This document shows positions 1 to 10,292 of a stretch of 62,611 nt of DNA, in pieces (position 1 is the stretch's first letter; every line of letters begins with the position of its first letter). The stretch is from an uncultured Cellvibrionales bacterium (GTDB lineage: Bacteria > Pseudomonadota > Gammaproteobacteria > Pseudomonadales > Cellvibrionaceae), in NCBI GenBank assembly GCA_913020115.1, contig CAJWBQ010000027.1, forward strand, positions 1 through 62,611, read 5' to 3'. The notes beneath the pieces were generated by a model, which did not search any database, was not told the origin of the DNA, and saw only the letters and a list, made by a program, of their open reading frames with translations. The position numbers and the translations under genes are program-made.

Positions 1-72
1 GCCATCCGGAAGTTCACGTACATACGTGCCCTGAACTGAAACGCAGCTGCCCAAAATGATCGTACGAAGCAT
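1..72 (-). CDS. N-terminus of a small protein, cut by the window edge
   Basis: Only 24 codons are visible; they begin MLRTIILGSCVSVQGTYV. The start is well supported: GGAGG lies 7 nt upstream of the ATG whose first base is at 72. A second ATG at 77 in another frame has no such spacing. I do not recognise a named family. It lies downstream of mutT on the same strand, but a 180 bp gap with a palindromic element (103-127) suggests its own promoter. Confidence 0.6.
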   Translation of the reverse strand, partial: MLRTIILGSCVSVQGTYVRELPDG

Positions 73-102
73 GTCATATCCTCCCCAAAGGAATTTCATT
101 GA

Positions 103-127
103 TTGACTTAACCTTGGTTAACGTCAA
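103..127. promoter_or_regulatory. Palindromic element upstream of the partial gene
   Basis: TTGAC and GTCAA flank the perfect 14-bp palindrome TTAACCTTGGTTAA, giving a 25-bp dyad with one unpaired base. A further GGTTAAC occurs at 142-148. The dyad ends about 30 bp before the start of the partial gene at 72, a position suited to an operator. The regulator is unknown. Confidence 0.4.
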
Positions 128-252
128 ATTGACACAAAAAAGGTTAACAAGAACTTCACGGCTTCCGCAAATTTGCCAAAATTCCTTAAGAGCACTCAAA
201 ATGAACTCTATATAGGCGAGAATTATAAATACAGAGCAATTTTAAGGAGATT

Positions 253-651
253 TCACAACCAGTCGCGCAAAATTGGCACAAGTGGTACATCTGCGGCTGG
301 CATTGGATAGCTGCGTAGATCATTTGCGCGAACCCATTTTAGGGTTTGACCCTCGCGTGGTTGCGGAATTCCCTGCCATTTGCGGCACGCAAACAGTGGC
401 ATCAGCAGGTGAAAATCGTCGTAACTATGGCTAGCAAAGGTCAAAGGCGCCAAACATGAGGACCAGGTATTGATACCAAGTTCCTCTTCCAGCTCACGGA
501 TTAATGCGTTTTCTGGGGTCTCTCCGGGCTCAACCTTGCCGCCCGGAAACTCCCATAAACCTGCCATAGACTTTCCCTCGGGCCGTTGCGCTAGCAGGAC
601 CCGACCCTCGACATCAATAAGCGCGACGGCTGAAACGAGCAGGGTCTTCAA
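253..651 (-). CDS. mutT: MutT-type Nudix hydrolase (8-oxo-dGTP diphosphatase)
   Basis: This 132-residue protein has a complete Nudix box (GX5EX7REUXEEXGU), beginning GGKVEPGETPENALIREL and ending EEELGI at about residues 37-60. MutT enzymes hydrolyse oxidised dGTP in the cytoplasm and so prevent mispairing. The start is a TTG that overlaps the argJ stop (TTGA), so the two genes are translationally coupled. A mutT gene after argJ at the end of the secA side of the dcw region is also the arrangement in Pseudomonas. The function is assigned from family and position; a broader Nudix specificity is possible. Confidence 0.88.
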   Translation of the reverse strand: MKTLLVSAVALIDVEGRVLLAQRPEGKSMAGLWEFPGGKVEPGETPENALIRELEEELGINTWSSCLAPLTFASHSYDDFHLLMPLFACRKWQGIPQPREGQTLKWVRANDLRSYPMPAADVPLVPILRDWL

Positions 652-1865
652 GATCGGTAGTCCGCATTAATCTGGATGTAGCCGTGGGTCAAATCGCAGG
701 TCCACACAGTGGCGGTGCCCTTGCCAAGGCCCAGATCTACTTTGACGGTGATTTCATCCTGCATCATCAAGTCAGCTGCGTCATCTTCGCAATAATTCGG
801 TGAAACCCAGCCCTTTTCTGCGACGAGAACATCGCCAAAAGAAATGGATAGAAGATCACGATCTGCCGCCGCACCAGATTTACCAATGGCCATAACGATG
901 CGGCCCCAGTTCGCGTCTGAAGCGAACAGTGCGGTTTTCACTAGGGGCGACTGAGCCACCGCATAGGCTACTTTCACACACTCTTCTTCATTGTTGGCAC
1001 CACTGACTTTAACGGTGACAAGCTTGGTTGCACCTTCACCGTCACTGACAATGGCTTTCGCCAACTGAATATTGATCTCAGTTAAGGCAGCAGAAAATTT
1101 ATCGTAAAGCTCGCCTTCGGCCGCCTCTAAGCAAGGTAAGTTAAGTTGGCCTGTAGCAATTAATATATTGGAATCGTTTGTGGAAGTATCACCGTCAACG
1201 GTAATACGGTTAAACGAGCAATCTGTGGCGGCTTTGAGCAAATTTTGCAGCAGGCTTTGATTCACCGCTAAGTCTGTGGCGATATAAGACAACATGGTGG
1301 CCATGTTGGGCTTAATCATGCCAGAGCCTTTGGTGATTCCAGTGACGGTCACAAGCTCCCCATCATGGCTAAACTGCACGGACGCGCCCTTAGGGCGAGT
1401 ATCGGTGGTCATGATGCCTTGTGCGGCATGAGACCACGCGTCGGCTTGCAGCTGCTCTACGGCGTCTGGAAGCACGGGCAAAAATCGCTCCATGGGGAGG
1501 CGCTCACCAATTACGCCTGTAGAAAATGGTAAAACCTGCTCAGCTGTAAAGCCAAAGCCTTCGGCCACAGTCTTGCAAGACAATAAAGCATCAGCCAAGC
1601 CTTCTTCACCCGTGCAAGCATTGGCATTACCTGAATTGGTGAGCAGTAAACGAATATTGCCCATGGGTAAATGTTGCTTGCACAATTTTACTGGCGCGGC
1701 ACAAAAGGCATTCTGGGTAAATACACCGGCAACGGTGCTGCCTTCAGCTAGAGCCATGACGACAACATCCCCACGCCCTGGGGTTTTGATGCCTGCACTT
1801 AAGGTCGCAAGCTGCACGCCTGCCACCGGGTGCAAAGTGGGAAGAACTGATTCACCAACCGCCAT
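648..1865 (-). CDS. argJ: Glutamate N-acetyltransferase / amino-acid acetyltransferase ArgJ
   Basis: This 405-residue protein matches the length of bifunctional ArgJ. ArgJ transfers the acetyl group from N-acetylornithine to glutamate and so recycles the acetyl group in arginine biosynthesis. The proenzyme cleaves itself between Ala and Thr; that site is visible as KPNMATML near residue 190, with Thr the expected nucleophile. An in-frame GTG at 1886 would add seven residues. I prefer the ATG at 1865 because it gives the usual N-terminus and overlaps the secA stop as TAATG. It is cotranscribed between secA and mutT. Confidence 0.95.
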   Translation of the reverse strand: MAVGESVLPTLHPVAGVQLATLSAGIKTPGRGDVVVMALAEGSTVAGVFTQNAFCAAPVKLCKQHLPMGNIRLLLTNSGNANACTGEEGLADALLSCKTVAEGFGFTAEQVLPFSTGVIGERLPMERFLPVLPDAVEQLQADAWSHAAQGIMTTDTRPKGASVQFSHDGELVTVTGITKGSGMIKPNMATMLSYIATDLAVNQSLLQNLLKAATDCSFNRITVDGDTSTNDSNILIATGQLNLPCLEAAEGELYDKFSAALTEINIQLAKAIVSDGEGATKLVTVKVSGANNEEECVKVAYAVAQSPLVKTALFASDANWGRIVMAIGKSGAAADRDLLSISFGDVLVAEKGWVSPNYCEDDAADLMMQDEITVKVDLGLGKGTATVWTCDLTHGYIQINADYRS

Positions 1866-4591
1866 TAGCCCAATTTTCCATGACACTGTTTGTATTTTTT
1901 ACCCGAACCACAAGGGCAGGCATCGTTGCGACCTACTTTCATGCCCTCGCGTACGAAGGGGGTATGATCTTCCCCAATCGCTTCTCCGGCCTCAGAGGCC
2001 ATCGCCGACACTTCTTCGTGCTGCAGTTCCATTTGTTGCTGCTGCTGAGCTTCTACACGTTGACGCTCCATAGTATCAACTTGTTCCTGGGTAACAGGCT
2101 CAACTCTAGCCAACACTCGAACAACTTCACGTTTAATGTTGTTCAGCATGTTTTGGAACAGTTCGAAAGATTCGCGCTTGTATTCCTGCTTTGGATTTTT
2201 CTGCGCGTAGGCCCTAAGACCAATACCCTGACGCAAATGATCCATGTTCGATAACTGCTCTTTCCACAGGGTATCGAGCACTTGCAACATAATCTGTTTT
2301 TCAACTTCACGCATAACGGGACCCACACGCTCACATTTTGTGTCGTATGAGGCCTGCAGGGCTTCGGCCACTTTCTCGCGCAAGGTCTCTTCGTGCAATT
2401 GGTCGTCTTCGTCCAGCCACTTCTGCAGCGGTAGGGTCAAACCAAATTCACCGTCTAGGTGCTGCTCTAGAGCGGGAACATCCCACTGCTCTTCCAAGCT
2501 CTGGGGTGGAACGTATTCGTTCACCACTTCTTCGATCACGTCTTTGCGAACCGCGGTTATGGTTTCTGAAATGTCATCGTCTTCCAAGAGGCCACGTCTC
2601 TGCTCATAGACTATTTGACGTTGATCGTTGGCGACATCGTCGTATTCCAAGAGCTGCTTGCGAATGTCGAAGTTGCGACCTTCCACCTTGCGCTGGGCTT
2701 TTTCAATAGCGTTGCTCACCATGCGGTGCTCGATGGCCTCGCCTTTTTCCATCCCCAGCGCCTGCATAAATTTACGCACGCGGTCTGAGGCGAAGATGCG
2801 CATCAGATTGTCTTCAAGTGACAGATAGAAACGGGAAACACCAGGGTCGCCCTGACGACCTGAACGGCCCCGCAACTGATTGTCAATTCTTCGCGACTCA
2901 TGACGCTCAGTACAAATAATATGTAGGCCACCGGCCTCAATCACTATTTTGTGCCTTTCTTCCCAATCTTCTTTAATGGCGGCAATCTGTTTGTCCGTTG
3001 GATTTTTAAGCGCAGCCACTTCACTTTCCCAGCGCCCTCCTAAAACAATATCGGTGCCTCGACCCGCCATGTTTGTCGCGATAGTAACAGCACCGGGACG
3101 ACCCGCCTCGGTAATAATATCCGCTTCTTTTTCGTGGTATTTGGCGTTCAAAACCTGGTGTTTAATGCCGGCTTTCTTTAACAGTTCTGAGACATGCTCG
3201 GAAGTCTCAACCGAAGCTGTACCCACCAATACTGGAGCATTCTTTTCCATGCACTCACGTACATCGCTAATAACAGCGTCATACTTTTCAGCCGTAGACA
3301 GGTAAACCAAATCATTCAAATCTTTACGGGCAACATTTTTGTTCGTGGGAATTACCACTACGTCTAAACCGTAAGTTTGATGGAATTCAAACGCTTCGGT
3401 GTCAGCCGTTCCCGTCATGCCACTCAATGAGTTGTATTGACGGAAATAGTTTTGGAAGGTGGTCGAGGCCAAGGTTTGGCTTTCGCTTTGAATCGCAGCC
3501 CCCTCTTTGGCTTCAAGCGCCTGATGAAGACCTTCCGACAAACGTCGCCCTGGCATGCTGCGGCCAGTGTGTTCGTCAATAAGCACTACTTGCTTGTCTT
3601 GAACGATGTAATCTACGTCGCGACTGAACAAGGTGTGCGCGCGCAATGCCGCGTGCACATGGTGTAAAAGAGAGAGGTTTGTCGCCGCATACAGACTGTC
3701 GTTTTCCTGCAATAAGCCCTCTTTTGTCAGCAGGTCTTCAATACGCTGATGGCCTGCTTCGGTCAGTTCAGATTGACGGGCTTTTTCATCAACGATGTAA
3801 TCTCCCGCAACAAAATCTTCACCTTCACCGTCTTCTTCGCCTTTCTGCGCACTTAACTGCGGAATCAACTGATTGATGCGACGATAAAGTTCAGAGCTGT
3901 CTTGCGCAGCACCAGAAATAATCAATGGGGTTCGAGCTTCGTCAATCAGAATGGAGTCAACTTCATCCACAATCGCAAAGTTTAAGCCGCGTTGAGCGCG
4001 GTCTTCTTTGCGCAAGGCCATGTTATCTCGAAGATAATCGAAGCCATATTCGTTGTTCGTACCGTAGGTAATATCAGCTTGGTAGGCCGCGTGCTTTTCT
4101 TCTGGCCCTTGCTGAGATTGAATCACACCAACACTCATGCCCAGGAACTCATAAACGGGGGCCATCCAAGCAGCGTCTCGAGTGGCAAGGTAGTCATTCA
4201 CGGTGACCACGTGCACTCCGTCGCCCGATAGCGCGTTTAGATACGCAGGCAAGGTGGCGACTAAGGTTTTACCTTCACCGGTGCGCATTTCTGCGATGCG
4301 CCCCTGATGCAAGGCCAAGCCACCAATTAACTGGACATCGAAGTGACGCATACCCATAACACGAAAACTGGCTTCCCGCACGGTGGCAAAGGCCTCTGGT
4401 AGGAGCTGCTCGAGGCTTTCACCGTCTTTAAGGCGCTGTTTAAACTCAGCGGTTTTGGCGGTTAATTCCTCATCGCTGAGGGCCTTAAGATCGGCTTCAC
4501 GCTCATTAATGCGCTTCACCAATTTACCCATTCGCTTGAGTTCTCGATCGTTTTTAGAGCCGAAAACGGCTCTCAGTAGCTTGCCTATCAT
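1865..4591 (-). CDS. secA: Preprotein translocase ATPase SecA
   Basis: The 908-residue protein is full length for SecA, the cytosolic motor that pushes unfolded preproteins through SecYEG. Visible motifs are the Walker A loop MRTGEGKT near residue 104, the [13 protein letters not shown]alker B/DEAD-like segment near 209, the second nucleotide-binding fold (GSGRQGDPG region near 585) and a C-terminal zinc site, [14 protein letters not shown], that binds SecB. A Gln-rich linker precedes the zinc tail. It follows the M23 peptidase gene, where E. coli carries secM; no SecM-like arrest peptide was recognised upstream. Confidence 0.98.
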   Translation of the reverse strand: MIGKLLRAVFGSKNDRELKRMGKLVKRINEREADLKALSDEELTAKTAEFKQRLKDGESLEQLLPEAFATVREASFRVMGMRHFDVQLIGGLALHQGRIAEMRTGEGKTLVATLPAYLNALSGDGVHVVTVNDYLATRDAAWMAPVYEFLGMSVGVIQSQQGPEEKHAAYQADITYGTNNEYGFDYLRDNMALRKEDRAQRGLNFAIVDEVDSILIDEARTPLIISGAAQDSSELYRRINQLIPQLSAQKGEEDGEGEDFVAGDYIVDEKARQSELTEAGHQRIEDLLTKEGLLQENDSLYAATNLSLLHHVHAALRAHTLFSRDVDYIVQDKQVVLIDEHTGRSMPGRRLSEGLHQALEAKEGAAIQSESQTLASTTFQNYFRQYNSLSGMTGTADTEAFEFHQTYGLDVVVIPTNKNVARKDLNDLVYLSTAEKYDAVISDVRECMEKNAPVLVGTASVETSEHVSELLKKAGIKHQVLNAKYHEKEADIITEAGRPGAVTIATNMAGRGTDIVLGGRWESEVAALKNPTDKQIAAIKEDWEERHKIVIEAGGLHIICTERHESRRIDNQLRGRSGRQGDPGVSRFYLSLEDNLMRIFASDRVRKFMQALGMEKGEAIEHRMVSNAIEKAQRKVEGRNFDIRKQLLEYDDVANDQRQIVYEQRRGLLEDDDISETITAVRKDVIEEVVNEYVPPQSLEEQWDVPALEQHLDGEFGLTLPLQKWLDEDDQLHEETLREKVAEALQASYDTKCERVGPVMREVEKQIMLQVLDTLWKEQLSNMDHLRQGIGLRAYAQKNPKQEYKRESFELFQNMLNNIKREVVRVLARVEPVTQEQVDTMERQRVEAQQQQQMELQHEEVSAMASEAGEAIGEDHTPFVREGMKVGRNDACPCGSGKKYKQCHGKLG

Positions 4592-4624
4592 GAAAAATAC
4601 CGTGCTGTTTCAAATTCAAATAGA

Positions 4625-4642
4625 ACATCCCAAAACGGATGT
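4625..4642 (-). terminator. Weak hairpin between the M23 gene and secA
   Basis: ACATCC and GGATGT form a 6-bp stem with a 6-nt loop, followed on the minus strand by a modest T-rich stretch (TTCTATTTG). It sits in the 108-bp gap upstream of secA. It could be a weak attenuator or mRNA-processing hairpin; the evidence is only structural. Confidence 0.25.
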
Positions 4643-4699
4643 ATTATGGGGCTGCAAGTAGACCCCATGGGGCCTGCGAGTGCAATAGGGGGAAGGGTT

Positions 4700-5632
4700 T
4701 TATCGGTGTGTTCGGTGAATATAGCTTGCGGGATCAACGGCTCGCCCGTGTTTGTACACTTCAAAGTGCACATGAGGGCCGGTCGACCGCCCACTTGAAC
4801 CCATCAGAGCAACTGTCTGACCTTTTTTCACGACATCACCTACTTTAACTAGGTTCTTATCGTTGTGCGCATAACGTGTAGAGAAGCCGCCACCATGGTT
4901 TACTTCCACCATTTGGCCGTAGCCGCTGCGTTTTTTGGACCAAGTGACAACACCGGCCGCAACCGAAATAACGTCGGCGCCATGGCTACCTGCAAAATCT
5001 ACCCCGGAATGCCAAGCAATACGCCCATGAAAAGGGTCTGTACGGCGACCAAAGCGAGAAGACATCCAGCCTTTCTTAACAGGGCGGCCCGCAATAAATA
5101 TGTCGCTTTGAATTTTACGTTTTGCCAGAAGAGCTTCGAGGGTTTCGAGTTGTTGTTCTCGATTTTCAATATTGTCAGCGAGGTTATCAATAACCTTAAT
5201 AAAATCAGGCTCTTGCCACACTTCGCCAAGGCTTGAGTTCTCTGGGCCACCCAAGGCCGGTGCAGCGCTGAAGTCAAACTCGCCTTTGTCGAGCTTAGCA
5301 ATGGTGGTAATACGCTCACCAAGAGCATCCAATCTCACTAGGCGTGCTTGTAACTCCGCCATACGTAGAGTGAGTGCAGCCAACTGTTCTTTTGCGTGCC
5401 TTTTAGTGACATCGACTTGCTGCTTTTGCTTTTCTAGCGCGTCAATCCAAGCTCGAGTGGAGTCACCTGTAAAGAGGTCAGCGCCCTCTCCAGTATTCAG
5501 ATGCTGACCAATTAAACCGCCGATGCCCATTGGTAGCCCCAGCAAACAAACCGACAGCACAAGGCGTGTCCAGCCCCCGAGCGTAAAGCTGCGGGTGCGT
5601 CCATGGCGTTTGTTTACTACAATGACTTTCAT
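4700..5632 (-). CDS. M23 (LytM-type) metallopeptidase, membrane anchored
   Basis: The 310-residue protein has one N-terminal transmembrane segment (about residues 20-42), a coiled-coil-like periplasmic stretch (about 65-165, rich in Lys, Glu and Gln) and a C-terminal LytM/M23 domain. The zinc-binding elements HSGVDF and HVHFEV are intact, so an active peptidoglycan endopeptidase, rather than a degenerate EnvC/NlpD-type activator, is likely. It lies between lpxC and secA, the position held by a similar gene in Pseudomonas. A terminator separates it from lpxC, so it probably has its own promoter in the 135-bp gap. Its role in cell division is inferred from location. Confidence 0.85.
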   Translation of the reverse strand: MKVIVVNKRHGRTRSFTLGGWTRLVLSVCLLGLPMGIGGLIGQHLNTGEGADLFTGDSTRAWIDALEKQKQQVDVTKRHAKEQLAALTLRMAELQARLVRLDALGERITTIAKLDKGEFDFSAAPALGGPENSSLGEVWQEPDFIKVIDNLADNIENREQQLETLEALLAKRKIQSDIFIAGRPVKKGWMSSRFGRRTDPFHGRIAWHSGVDFAGSHGADVISVAAGVVTWSKKRSGYGQMVEVNHGGGFSTRYAHNDKNLVKVGDVVKKGQTVALMGSSGRSTGPHVHFEVYKHGRAVDPASYIHRTHR

Positions 5633-5671
5633 GCTTAAGCGCTAACCTGGTCCGTCTTTTTATACTGCAAA

Positions 5672-5687
5672 AGCCGCTATAGCGGCT
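5672..5687 (-). terminator. Intrinsic terminator after lpxC
   Basis: The perfect palindrome AGCCGCTATAGCGGCT is followed on the minus strand by TTTGCAG and on the plus strand by TCTTTATTT. It lies 80 bp past the lpxC stop and 40 bp before the M23 start, so it most likely ends the dcw-lpxC transcript. The T-tract is short, so termination may be partial. Confidence 0.6.
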
Positions 5688-5767
5688 CTTTATTTGAGTC
5701 AAAATATCGCATATAAAACAATGAATTACCAATACTTATTCAAGTATGGGTGAAGTGTTACACGCTT

Positions 5768-6679
5768 TTACAAGGCCAATACGGGCTTGATGTAGGAGAT
5801 GGGCGCGGGGTCGTCGCCCTCAAAAGTAACGGTTTCCCAAGCATCTTCGTCAAGAATCAGCTGTCGTAAGCTCTGATTATTTAAGGCGTGACCTGATTTG
5901 TGGGCCTTATATTCACCAATCAGACTATTGCCTAATAGGTACAAATCACCAATGGCATCTAGAATTTTATGCTTTACGAATTCGTCTTCATAACGCAGGC
6001 CATCTTCGTTCAGAATACGGAATTCGTCTACTACAATGGCATTATCAACACTACCGCCCTTGGCTAGGCCTTTGGCTCGCAAATACTCAAACTCATGCAT
6101 GAAGCCAAAAGTGCGGGCGCGACTCACCTCTTTAACAAATGAGGTGCTGGAAAAGTTAACGGATGCTTCTGAAGTGCGCCCCTCAAAGACAGGGTGATCA
6201 AAATCGATGCTAAAAGTGACTTTAAAGCCATTAAATGGCAAAAATTGCGCAACTTTGTCGCCATCTGTTACGGTAACAGGGCGTTTGATACGAATGAATT
6301 TTTTCGCCGCCGCCTGCTCTTCAATACCAGCAGACTGGATAAGGAAGACAAAAGGTCCGGCGCTGCCGTCCATTATCGGCACTTCCGCCGCGCTAACTTC
6401 TACTACCGCATTGTCGATACCTAGCCCAGCCATCGCTGACAGCAAATGTTCTACTGTAGAAACACGTACATCACCTTTAACTAGGGTTGTCGACAGTGTG
6501 GTGTCTCCTACGTTTTCAGCCGTTGCTGCAATATCAACCGCCGGCGTTAAGTCGACGCGACGAAACACAATACCTGTATCAACAGGTGCGGGAAGCAAGG
6601 TTAAGAAAACTTTTTGGCCTGTGTGGAGGCCAACACCGGTTGCGCGAATGGCGTTTTTTAGTGTCCGTTGTCTGATCAT
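5768..6679 (-). CDS. lpxC: UDP-3-O-acyl-N-acetylglucosamine deacetylase LpxC
   Basis: The 303-residue enzyme catalyses the committed, zinc-dependent deacetylation step of lipid A synthesis. The zinc ligands are visible in TVEHLLSA (His) and HKILDAIGD (His and Asp). The reading frame extends upstream to 6784, but the ATG at 6679 gives MIRQRTLKN, the usual LpxC N-terminus and length. It follows ftsZ after a 214-bp gap and is the last gene of the dcw block before a terminator. Its presence shows that the cell makes lipopolysaccharide. Confidence 0.96.
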   Translation of the reverse strand: MIRQRTLKNAIRATGVGLHTGQKVFLTLLPAPVDTGIVFRRVDLTPAVDIAATAENVGDTTLSTTLVKGDVRVSTVEHLLSAMAGLGIDNAVVEVSAAEVPIMDGSAGPFVFLIQSAGIEEQAAAKKFIRIKRPVTVTDGDKVAQFLPFNGFKVTFSIDFDHPVFEGRTSEASVNFSSTSFVKEVSRARTFGFMHEFEYLRAKGLAKGGSVDNAIVVDEFRILNEDGLRYEDEFVKHKILDAIGDLYLLGNSLIGEYKAHKSGHALNNQSLRQLILDEDAWETVTFEGDDPAPISYIKPVLAL

Positions 6680-6893
6680 GTTCAAGTTCTTTAGTTTCGA
6701 GGGCTGAAGGTGCTCAAGACGCACAGTTCGGTGAGTGCCCAGAAGGGTGCGGATATTACCAGTTACTGACCGTGAAACCAACAATTTGGTTCCACTTGGC
6801 CTTTCTGGTCATTTTCCACAGCCTTCTCGGCCCCAGGTCACTACAACTTCTATCAAACAGGCGTCCGTGCCTCAGGGTAGGGATTTTCTTACC

Positions 6894-8060
6894 TTAGTCC
6901 GCTTGGCGACGTAAGAAAGCCGGAATATCCAAATATTCCATGTCTTTCTCTTCCGCCGGCGCAACACGAGCACTCGCTGCTGCCGCGCGACCACCGGTAC
7001 GCATGACGGTTGGGCGATCCAATGCGTTGTAGTCAACTTGGCCGGTTGAACGGCGGGTATTGTCAACAACCACTTTAGCAGAAGACGGCGCCGCCGCTTC
7101 AGAGCTATGTGCCAGACCTGTTGCAACCACAGTCACACGCAACTCATCCGCCATATCGGGGTCGATTACGGTACCCACTACAACAGTCGCATCGGCAGAA
7201 GCAAACTCTTCCACGGTATCGCCCACTTCAGAAAACTCACCCAAAGACAAATCCATGCCCGCAGTGATGTTTACCAGAATGCCGCGAGCACCCTGCAAAT
7301 TAACATCTTCTAGCAATGGGCTGCGAATTGCCGCCTCGGCCGCTTCGCGCGCACGGTTTTCACCGGTTGCCGCACCAGTGCCCATCATGGCCATACCCAT
7401 TTCAGACATCACTGTTCTCACGTCGGCGAAATCGACGTTGATCATGCCGGGGCGAATAATCAGGTCAGCAATACCCTGCACCGCACCCAATAATACATCG
7501 TTTGCGGCTTTAAATGCGTCCAACAAACTTGTGCCTTTACCCAAAACAGCCAACAATTTCTCGTTGGGAATTGTGATCAAAGAATCCACTCGTTCTTGCA
7601 GCTCTTTAATTCCCGCGTCGGCAATAGCCATGCGCTTTTTGCCTTCAAACGGAAACGGTTTCGTCACAACGGCAACGGTAAGAATACCCATTTCCCGAGC
7701 AATTTCAGCAACAACGGGAGCACCGCCGGTACCAGTACCACCACCCATTCCCGCGGTGATGAAAACCATGTCAGCACCGTTCAGCACTTCGGCGATACGT
7801 TCACGATCTTCCATTGCCGCTTGGCGACCCACTTCAGGATTAGCGCCAGCACCAAGTCCTTTAGTCATATTGTTACCCAACTGCAAAACGGTTCTAGACT
7901 CGATGTCTTTCAGCGCTTGTGCATCCGTGTTGGCGCAGACAAATTCCACACCTTCCACTTCGTTGGAAATCATGTGCTTAACGGCATTGCCGCCACCACC
8001 ACCCACACCAACAACTTTAATTACTGCGTTTTGTGGTATGTTATCGACGAGTTCAAACAT
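6894..8060 (-). CDS. ftsZ: Cell division GTPase FtsZ
   Basis: The 388-residue tubulin homologue polymerises into the Z-ring. The GTP-binding signature GGGTGTG is present near residue 106, and the T7-loop region lies near 205. A low-complexity linker (about 318-370) leads to the conserved C-terminal peptide [11 protein letters not shown], which docks FtsA and ZipA. A clear AGGGGAAAGGAA ribosome-binding site precedes the ATG. It is separated from ftsA by 100 bp carrying a tandem repeat and possible promoter, so ftsZ can be transcribed independently. Confidence 0.98.
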   Translation of the reverse strand: MFELVDNIPQNAVIKVVGVGGGGGNAVKHMISNEVEGVEFVCANTDAQALKDIESRTVLQLGNNMTKGLGAGANPEVGRQAAMEDRERIAEVLNGADMVFITAGMGGGTGTGGAPVVAEIAREMGILTVAVVTKPFPFEGKKRMAIADAGIKELQERVDSLITIPNEKLLAVLGKGTSLLDAFKAANDVLLGAVQGIADLIIRPGMINVDFADVRTVMSEMGMAMMGTGAATGENRAREAAEAAIRSPLLEDVNLQGARGILVNITAGMDLSLGEFSEVGDTVEEFASADATVVVGTVIDPDMADELRVTVVATGLAHSSEAAAPSSAKVVVDNTRRSTGQVDYNALDRPTVMRTGGRAAAASARVAPAEEKDMEYLDIPAFLRRQAD

Positions 8061-8126
8061 TTCCTTTCCCCTTTTTTACCCTGATAATTCAGTTAATTAC
8101 AATGTTGTTTAATACTTATGATCTGT

Positions 8127-8150
8127 AGTTTTTGTTAAAGTTTTTGTTAA
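8127..8150 (-). repeat. Tandem 12-bp repeat with -35-like elements upstream of ftsZ
   Basis: On the minus strand TTAACAAAAACT occurs twice in tandem, about 70-90 bp before the ftsZ ATG. Each copy starts with TTAACA, a good -35 hexamer. The second copy is 18 bp from TATTAA and the first 17 bp from TACAGA, so alternative ftsZ promoters are plausible. The promoter role is an inference; the repeat itself is exact. Confidence 0.45.
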
Positions 8151-8159
8151 TCGCTACTG

Positions 8160-9395
8160 CTAAAAATTACCTTGAAACCAATCTTTTACTTTTTCCCACC
8201 AGCCAACGCTGGGCTCCTTTCCATGGTATGTAGTTCTTCCTTCCTGCTGCTGTTTCATGCCATATTGCAAAAGACCAACGCCTGTTGCATAAATCGGGTT
8301 GTTGACGATATCTGCTAAACCCGACACCCCTTGCGGAGCTCCCAGTCTCACTGGCATATGGAAAATTTCCTCTGCCAGCTCGACAACGCCTTCCATCTTC
8401 GAGGTGCCACCAGTTAATACAATGCCCGCGGCAATGAGGTCTTCAAAACCACTGCGGCGCAACTCGGCTTGCACCAGAGTAAACAATTCGTCATAGCGAG
8501 GTTCAACCACTTCAGCCAGCGCTTGACGCGACAAATCACGAGGATCACGGTCGCCCACGCTGGGTACTTTGATGGTTTCATCAATGCCGGTTAATTTCGC
8601 GAGAGCACAGGCATAGCGAATTTTTATGTCTTCCGCGTGCGGTGTTGGCGTTCGCAAGGCCATTGCAATATCGTTAGTCACTTGGTCGCCGGCAATTGGA
8701 ATAACACCGGTGTGACGAATGGCACCTTCGGTGAATATTGCGATATCAGAAGTGCCACCGCCAATATCAACCATGCACACGCCCAGCTCTTTCTCGTCTT
8801 CGGTTAACACCGAATAAGAAGACGCTAGTTGCTCAAGAATTACGTCTTCAACTTCCAAACCGCATCGTCGGATGCACTTCTCAATGTTTTGCGCCGCATT
8901 TACAGCACAGGTCACCAAATGCACCTTGGCTTCTAGGCGTACCCCCGACATACCCAAAGGTTCTTTTACGCCTTCTTGTTCATCGATCAAGAATTCTTGC
9001 GGTAAAATATGCAGCACTTTTTGGTCCGCAGGAATAGCCACAGCTTGCGCTGCGTCAATCACACGTTCTAAATCTTGCGGATACACTTCTCGGTCTTTTA
9101 TGGCCACGATGCCGTGCGAATTCATACTCCGAATATGACTGCCTGCAATGCCGGCATAGACTGAGTGAATTTGGCAACCCGCCATCAATTCAGCTTCTTC
9201 AATAGCGCGCTGAATTGACTGGACGGTTGATTCAATATTTACCACCACGCCTTTCTTTAATCCGCTCGAACGGTGCGATCCAATACCCACAATTTCTAAA
9301 ACACCTTCAGCGGAAAACGCACCCACGATGGCCACAACTTTTGAAGTACCTATGTCTAGGCCCACAATCATTTTATTTTCATTTGCCGCTGCCAT
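8160..9395 (-). CDS. ftsA: Cell division actin-like protein FtsA
   Basis: The 411-residue actin/Hsp70-fold ATPase tethers FtsZ to the membrane. It shows the N-terminal phosphate-1 motif (VGLDIGTSKV), the phosphate-2 motif (VDIGGGTSDIAIF near residue 205) and a C-terminal amphipathic tail ending KVKDWFQGNF, the membrane-targeting sequence. A TTG nine bases upstream touches the ribosome-binding site, so the ATG at 9395 with AGGGG nine bases upstream is the better start. It lies downstream of ftsQ in the dcw operon. Confidence 0.97.
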   Translation of the reverse strand: MAAANENKMIVGLDIGTSKVVAIVGAFSAEGVLEIVGIGSHRSSGLKKGVVVNIESTVQSIQRAIEEAELMAGCQIHSVYAGIAGSHIRSMNSHGIVAIKDREVYPQDLERVIDAAQAVAIPADQKVLHILPQEFLIDEQEGVKEPLGMSGVRLEAKVHLVTCAVNAAQNIEKCIRRCGLEVEDVILEQLASSYSVLTEDEKELGVCMVDIGGGTSDIAIFTEGAIRHTGVIPIAGDQVTNDIAMALRTPTPHAEDIKIRYACALAKLTGIDETIKVPSVGDRDPRDLSRQALAEVVEPRYDELFTLVQAELRRSGFEDLIAAGIVLTGGTSKMEGVVELAEEIFHMPVRLGAPQGVSGLADIVNNPIYATGVGLLQYGMKQQQEGRTTYHGKEPSVGWWEKVKDWFQGNF

Positions 9396-9428
9396 TTTAC
9401 TCAACCCCTTCGAGCGCTGTTCGTTTCA

Positions 9429-10292
9429 TCAGAGTATTCCAACATTTTGCGTTATAAGGCTTTCGGCCGTCGGATTCTGCCACTGCACCGCCACACCGTT
9501 GTTATATCGAACATCCACACTTTCTATCTCAGCCAAGCGCTGTTGTAGTTGACTGTCGTAAACACGCAAAAAGCGTTTCATTTTATCCATTACTTGGTCG
9601 CGCCCAATATTTACGGCCAAGCCGTTGTTTAATGTTACTGTCCAAGCGCGCTTTTCATCGCTAACCAAACCTGCCACCCACAAATTGCGCGAACGCAACA
9701 ATGCCGCCAAATTTTGATACTGTGCCATTACCTCTGCCTGGGTATGAGCTTTTGCTTCCAGTAGAGGCAAGGTCATCAGCTCTTTACCCACCACACTTTT
9801 GATCAGTTCTCCACGCTGATTGAGAAAGCCTTGATCACTCCAGCGTGCAATGGGTTTTTGTTCAATAATGGTAACGTCAAGCTGGTTTGGCCAACGACGC
9901 CCAACCGAGGCCACATCAATCCAAGCCTGACGCTCTAAGTTCTGCTTAATCTGGGCTAAATCCAATTGTAAGAAGTGCTCGTCAATCGTTGGCGTAATCA
10001 CCTCAATCACCTGTTGCTTAGACACGTAAGTGAAATCACCGTTAACGTTTATCTGTGCAACAGGTCGTTCAACAATGGTGCTGACATAGCTTTGCCCCAT
10101 AAACAAGCCATAAACAATACCTACTGTACTCACGGCCAACAGAGCCCACTTACCCAACAACACAGCCGCAAGCGCGCGTAACTTCGAGCCCAATTGCCAA
10201 GCCCGGCCTTCAGCTCTAGCCTTCGGTCCCCGGCGAATGCTGGCACCGCGACCACTCGGCTGAGAACGGGGCGTAATCATATCCATGCTCAT
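9429..10292 (-). CDS. ftsQ: Cell division protein FtsQ
   Basis: The 287-residue bitopic membrane protein has a basic cytoplasmic N-terminus (residues 1-45), a transmembrane helix (about 48-68), a POTRA domain beginning near VAQINVNGDFTYV, and a beta domain. FtsQ joins the FtsB-FtsL complex in the divisome. Its start codon overlaps the ddlB stop as ATGA, showing translational coupling. Confidence 0.95.
   Translation of the reverse strand: MSMDMITPRSQPSGRGASIRRGPKARAEGRAWQLGSKLRALAAVLLGKWALLAVSTVGIVYGLFMGQSYVSTIVERPVAQINVNGDFTYVSKQQVIEVITPTIDEHFLQLDLAQIKQNLERQAWIDVASVGRRWPNQLDVTIIEQKPIARWSDQGFLNQRGELIKSVVGKELMTLPLLEAKAHTQAEVMAQYQNLAALLRSRNLWVAGLVSDEKRAWTVTLNNGLAVNIGRDQVMDKMKRFLRVYDSQLQQRLAEIESVDVRYNNGVAVQWQNPTAESLITQNVGIL

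Noticed and set aside
4592..4699. A secM-like arrest peptide upstream of secA
   Set aside because: No frame with a signal sequence and arrest motif exists in this 108-bp gap; the M23 peptidase gene occupies the position instead.
7060..8112. 350-codon open frame on the plus strand
   Set aside because: It lies antisense to ftsZ and has low-complexity Ser/Thr/Pro-rich content typical of a shadow frame; no domain or ribosome-binding site.
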